Source: Lamellibrachia columna (taxonomy: Eukaryota; Annelida; Polychaeta; Sabellida; Siboglinidae). From it: a DNA stretch of 64,000 nucleotides. Of this stretch, positions 60,051 through 64,000 are shown in pieces (the first letter of the stretch is position 1; each line of letters begins with the position of its first letter). The notes beneath the pieces were generated by a model, which saw only the letters and a list, made by a program, of their open reading frames with translations, had not been told where the DNA came from and did not search any database. Position numbers and translations under genes: made by a program. The stretch lies in assembly GCA_963662155.1 (NCBI GenBank), contig OY759266.1:58198010-58262009 (forward strand), given 5' to 3'.

Positions 60051-60681
60051 CCTGGTGTGTGCCTAAAAGGATTTGCATTGTTAAGTGATGAACGAACAAT
60101 CAAAGTAATGACCCGAGGGGATTGTAGGGTTTTCACCAAATAAAATATGTTTCCATGATCTACGTGAGTTGTAGGTGTTCAAAATGGTTGGAATACGGAA
60201 TACATTGTGAATAACCGATAGCTATTTCGTGCAATTGCAATTCAACAAAGGAAATCATAACGAGATAAACTAAGACGTATGACAAGCATTAGCTAGATTA
60301 CCTGTGAGTGCTTTGCTACCATAGTGCACAGGGTTTACGCAAATAATTTAATTGGCCGTTGTGACAATGTTCGGGAGAATCCAGTGGTTCACAAAGCTGC
60401 TGAGAGCAGATGATGAACCGGTCAAAACCGAATATCGGTTGTGGGATGGTGGAAATTGTCTAATTATTGTCTAATTGTCTCTATATGTGGCAGTTCAGCA
60501 GCCAGCAGGAAGCAGTGTGACCTGACCCCCGTTTTTATTCAGTTCGCCAATTTTAGTTACAACGCTATCACTTAAACATATGAAAACATAGAATGACAGT
60601 ATGATGACGATGATAACAATAATAATTGCAATAACAACAACACTTACACTAATATTATTGTCATTATTATCATAGTTGTTG
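60051..60681. other. intergenic, no feature seen
   Basis: Unique AT-rich sequence with a short ATAATAATA-type stretch near 60,610-60,670. Confidence 0.45.
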
Positions 60682-60683
60682 TA

Positions 60684-60868
60684 CAGCGGACTCCGCTTAA
60701 TATAATCACTTCAGGCCAAAGCAAGTTGATTCTGCTAAGTGGCTGCTTCATATAAACGGCGGGTTTTGACACAGATGGAATAGGGAGTGGTTAGTCAATA
60801 TATTTCAATATATTTGATTCTACTAAACGGCTGATTCTGTTATCCGCGGTTTTGTTCAGCGGAGTCTG
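60684..60868. mobile_element. pogo/Tigger-like MITE, 185 bp
   Basis: The element starts CAGCGGACTCCGCTTAAT and ends TTCAGCGGAGTCTG, which are inverted copies apart from a two-base gap. It is flanked on both sides by TA (60,682-60,683 and 60,869-60,870), the target duplication of Tc1/mariner/pogo elements. It has no coding capacity. Confidence 0.75.
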
Positions 60869-60870
60869 TA

Positions 60871-61860
60871 TATTGCATTTGTTATAATTTGTTATTATCA
60901 TTATCGTCGTCATCATCAGTAACAAATTGACGTAGTCGTCCAGTGGACGTAGCCAGCATGTGGAGTCAGCGGACAGAAGGACTGTTAATGGTCTCAAAGT
61001 GAGGTTGACGCCTGGACTCAGACAATCCACCTGATAACATCACGCAGTAATACAAAGCATCTCACACCACACTACTCAACGTAGTAGTTGTGTATGTAAC
61101 ACATTTATCGGTGGGTTATACATCTAGATATGACGTACGCGTCATTGTACGCATATAGTAAACCACATGCTCTGTCGATGGCGTTTAGTATTCACCGATA
61201 GCTCCCACTAATGTGGCTGCTGCCTATGGGTGTATTTGACTTAGCATCACAATAGCCACCACACGAATCGTGTTTGCGTTTAACCATAGCCTCGTAGCAA
61301 CTACGATAACGATAGGTTTATGAGAGAAGATGTCATTTACACGTCACCTCGCGAGACCATATGTGTAGGGAAACAGTTGGCTGTTGCTAAGTAAACGTTT
61401 GGTATAAATACATCATAAATATCCACGCTTTATGCGTTATCATATATGTCAAAAAGACATCTTATTACTTAATAAAATATATATTAATTTTGTTTATCTA
61501 AGTTAATCCTTGATGTCCATTGCAACATTACAACACTGCCCAGAGAGCCCATATTGCCTTGTGCACCAATCGATTGGTTGCACACGTACCTGCTATCTGA
61601 AACCCCCGCCGTAGAGAACGACACTTGATGTCACAACATCGGCAAATGTCGAGAGTTTGTATCAGTAACCTCGGGGAAATATGCCAAACCACGATTGCCT
61701 GGATTCTAGATAAATCAATTAATGACGCCGTCGTGGCATGATACAAGAATACCAAAGGTGGATGTTCGACTCTCTACTGATTAATTTGTCAAAAAAGGTG
61801 TGTTACATAAACAAAGGCAATAATGATACATTCCTAAAAGTTCACGACTTGGTATATTTG
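60871..61860. other. intergenic, no feature seen
   Basis: No gene, RNA or repeat was recognised. Confidence 0.4.
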
Positions 61861-61992
61861 CTTGTACCAGCGAGTAAACTGATGTGTTTGGTCGTAGTTG
61901 CGAGGGAACTGGTGTGCCTGTTCGAGGTTGCGATTGAACGGGTTTGCCTGGTCGTAGCAGCGAGTGAACGGTTGTGTATGGTCGTAGCAACG
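61861..61992. repeat. diverged 30-bp repeat, about 4 copies
   Basis: The motif TTGGTCGTAGTTGCGAGGGA then ACTGGTGTGC recurs with substitutions (GTTCGAGGTTGCGATTGAAC, GGTCGTAGCAGCGAGTGAAC, GGTCGTAGCAACGA). Confidence 0.7.
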
Positions 61993-62389
61993 ATACGGGT
62001 TGATGGGTTAATGTTTCGAAGCGCCACCTAGAGTTCATTATTTTTTAAGCGAGTAGAACATTACTCATAGGATTGTCAAAAGGCGGCAAATACTGGTTGG
62101 TTAATTTTAACATTTGTTGCGTAGTTGACATAACTATTATATGAAATATTGGCATTATTAGCATTAGTATATATATATATATCACCACCATTTGTTGACC
62201 AAAACGTAAGTTTGAAATTCCTAACATTAACGCCTGGGGGTCAAAGGTAGAACAAAATCCACATCTTGACCATATGTCAACGACATAATTAATCATCGGC
62301 AGAATCAATGGCACTATTAATTATTAATCTCGCCGCGCAGTAACCTCCCTGACCTGTAACATGTTCAACCAGGTGTGTGAAAATGTTTT

Positions 62390-62465
62390 GCGTGCGCACG
62401 CGTGCGTGTTTGTATGTCTGCGTGTGCGAGCGTGCGTGCGTGCGTGTTCAGATGTGCATGCGTGC
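62390..62465. repeat. degenerate TGCG/CGTG microsatellite
   Basis: A short CGTGCGTGCGTG-type tract. The flanks from 61,993 to 62,600 show nothing else apart from a short (AT)n at 62,169-62,180. Confidence 0.8.
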
Positions 62466-62605
62466 AATTGGCGTAACATGTACATGTCAAGGATACATTT
62501 ATTTATTGATAAGAAAAGTTAGTATATTTAATAATTTATTTAATAATAATAGATTAGATTAGGGCATTGCCGTGAACACAATCTAAAAGAACATTGTTGT
62601 GTTTG

Positions 62606-62660
62606 TGGGGTGGAGTGGGGTTTGGGGTGTGGGTGGGGGGCAGTTAGGGTGGGGGTTGGT
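62606..62660 (+). other. G-rich tract with G-quadruplex potential
   Basis: The + strand has successive G runs: GGGG, GGGG, GGGG, GGG, GGGGGG, GGG, GGGGG, separated by loops of 1-8 bases. That satisfies the usual four-run quadruplex pattern more than once. Confidence 0.6.
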
Positions 62661-63082
62661 ATGTGCACGCGTGTGTTCGTTTGTGAGTGCATTGGTGTGA
62701 GTTTTTCTGCGAGTGTACGACAAAGATGTAATTTAATTTTGGGACATTAGTTGTTAGATTGAACATTAATTTGTTCACGGCGGATACTGAGGCAACGTTC
62801 AGTTCTATGTCAGAGATCACCAGGTGTGATAACTCATACAGTAACCAACCGCTTTCCTCTCATACTTCACATAAATAACTTTGCAACGAGGAATGATTTG
62901 CATTGTCCAAATGTTCGATATGACGAGACATTATATATATACACAACTTATCTGACAATATCGAACCGCCTACACGTACTGGAATTACCAAACAAACCGA
63001 CTGGACGGCACGAATTACATTGTTGACCAGATGTGACTGGTTCGTCGCTGTATTTTACTGATAGTTCGTGAGCAATAATGCT
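62661..63082. other. intergenic, no feature seen
   Basis: Unique sequence; no gene recognised. Confidence 0.4.
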
Positions 63083-63388
63083 CTACGTGCGGGAAGAGGA
63101 AACTTCCGGCAGTTGATCGGCTGCGATGGCTAATTCAGTGACAAGTTTACCGCAGTCCTTGCATTGGCGCAGTTCCCGGATGGTCGTGTGGACGAGGCGA
63201 GATTGACCCAATCGTTCTGTTGGGGTGGATGTGTGCGAGTTTGTTATGAACGACAACCGTTCTGACAAATCGCTCCCGCAGTTGTGAAATGTAGCGATGC
63301 CAAAGCCGCAAGCCGTCTCGAGTGACCGTATGGCGTAAACGGTCAGATACGGTTCCAAATTGCCGTTCGGTTTCCTGACTTGAGGCAT
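63083..63388 (-). CDS. hypothetical open frame of 101 codons
   Basis: It begins MPQVRKPNGNLEPYLTVYAI and contains TACGFGIATFHNCGSDLSER and ELRQCKDCGKLVTELAIAAD. The C-x-x-C-G pair and balanced composition look more protein-like than other frames in the region. I recognise no family, signal peptide or clear splice site. It may be a single exon, a mobile-element fragment or chance. Confidence 0.25.
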   Translation of the reverse strand: MPQVRKPNGNLEPYLTVYAIRSLETACGFGIATFHNCGSDLSERLSFITNSHTSTPTERLGQSRLVHTTIRELRQCKDCGKLVTELAIAADQLPEVSSSRT

Positions 63389-63830
63389 ATTGCAGAGAAT
63401 GAATATGCTTTAGTGTGGCATTTGTCGCCGTGTATCTTACGTTGCCCTGGTGGTATGCGCACAGAGGTCATTACTGCACGAATCTGACGTCGTGGTACCC
63501 AGGCCTGAATGAACCAAACAGTTTTTCAAGGCATTTCCTCCAAATGCAAAGAAAAGTATTAGAGATACGTTTGTTCACGTAACAACGTCTTCGATGCGAG
63601 GTTTGTTTGAGCAACAGTTATCTGAAACCAACATTTGTAGGGTCGACATATTTTGCTAACGAAATGTTTTCTTTATTAAGTTTATTAAGAACATTTTCTG
63701 TATCATATTCGACGAATCAAAACTGTTGCATGTATACACATTAACAAACCGGGTTAGCGGTGTTATAGTCGCCAGGTGGTATACATTTTAAACGACAAAG
63801 CGTGTCCCTCTAATAACTGACGTCTTGTTT
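63389..63830. other. intergenic, no feature seen
   Basis: Unique AT-rich sequence; no gene recognised. Confidence 0.4.
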
Positions 63831-64000
63831 TCACCCTGGGAAACATCCAATGCTTCTCCCTGAAGTTGCTTCGTAGAATCGACGAGACTCATCGCCACGT
63901 CTACCTTCCTCTTGTCTGAGGTGAGTCTGTTGTCGTCGATCTTCTATAGCATCGACTTCGCCTTCTCGATCCTTAGTATGCGTGCTAGGAAAAGCCAGCC
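63831..64000 (-). pseudogene. coding-like fragment at the right edge, interrupted by a stop
   Basis: The minus strand reads LARILRIEKAKSML, then TAG, then KIDDNRLTSDKRKVDVAMSL followed by VDSTKQLQGEALDVSQ. The composition is strongly protein-like (charged, helical) on both sides of the stop. The bases CTATAG before AAGATC could instead be a splice acceptor. It runs off the window edge, and the family was not recognised. Confidence 0.3.

Overview
This is a eukaryotic, almost certainly metazoan, window. Its genes are split by long introns with GT-AG boundaries, it carries remnants of several non-LTR retrotransposon families and of a Penelope-like element, and it has no operon-like or prokaryotic signals. 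The protein families and retroelement mix suggest a marine invertebrate (lophotrochozoan or other non-vertebrate), but the species cannot be fixed from the sequence. The striking property is the density of tandem repeats. More than 20 unrelated minisatellites (units of 13 to 76 bp, plus one of about 190 bp) and several long microsatellites fill more than a third of the window.

Region 1 (about 1-13,430, + strand) holds part of an EAR/EPTP-repeat beta-propeller gene. Six exons between 3,282 and 8,038 join in consistent phase and encode about 360 residues, roughly seven EAR blades. Further weaker exon candidates lie at 241-367, 11,730-11,977 (PAN-like), 12,735-12,853 and 13,202-13,427. A dead CR1-like LINE (minus strand, 8,690-11,350) lies between the strong and the weak exons.

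Region 2 (13,430-21,420) is intergenic: a 42-bp minisatellite open in several frames on both strands, an L2/CR1-like LINE (17,105-18,425), a fold-back element between very long CA and TG tracts, and a LINE endonuclease fragment (minus strand, 20,200-21,330).

Region 3 (21,420-47,930, + strand) is a classical EF-hand calpain gene of 21 exons, about 707 residues. It runs from the start Met at 21,550 to the stop at 47,192-47,194. The catalytic triad is Cys75, His235 and Asn259, followed by a C2-like domain, a proline-rich linker and a penta-EF-hand domain. All exon phases agree except the 11/12 junction, and intron 9 appears to use a GC donor. The introns carry about a dozen minisatellites; one of them (41 bp x about 31) is an amplification of the exon 15 splice-acceptor junction itself.

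Region 4 (47,930-64,000) has no convincing gene. It holds an 8-kb array of a 61-bp unit (about 132 copies, strict register, higher-order duplications), a 30-bp and a 47-bp array, a pogo/Tigger-like MITE, a G-rich tract, and two weak coding-like fragments on the minus strand near the right end.

No bacterial-type defence or biosynthetic system is present. The most unusual signal is the repeated coincidence of minisatellites with splice junctions: a donor amplified after the EAR exon at 3,387, and an acceptor amplified before calpain exon 15.
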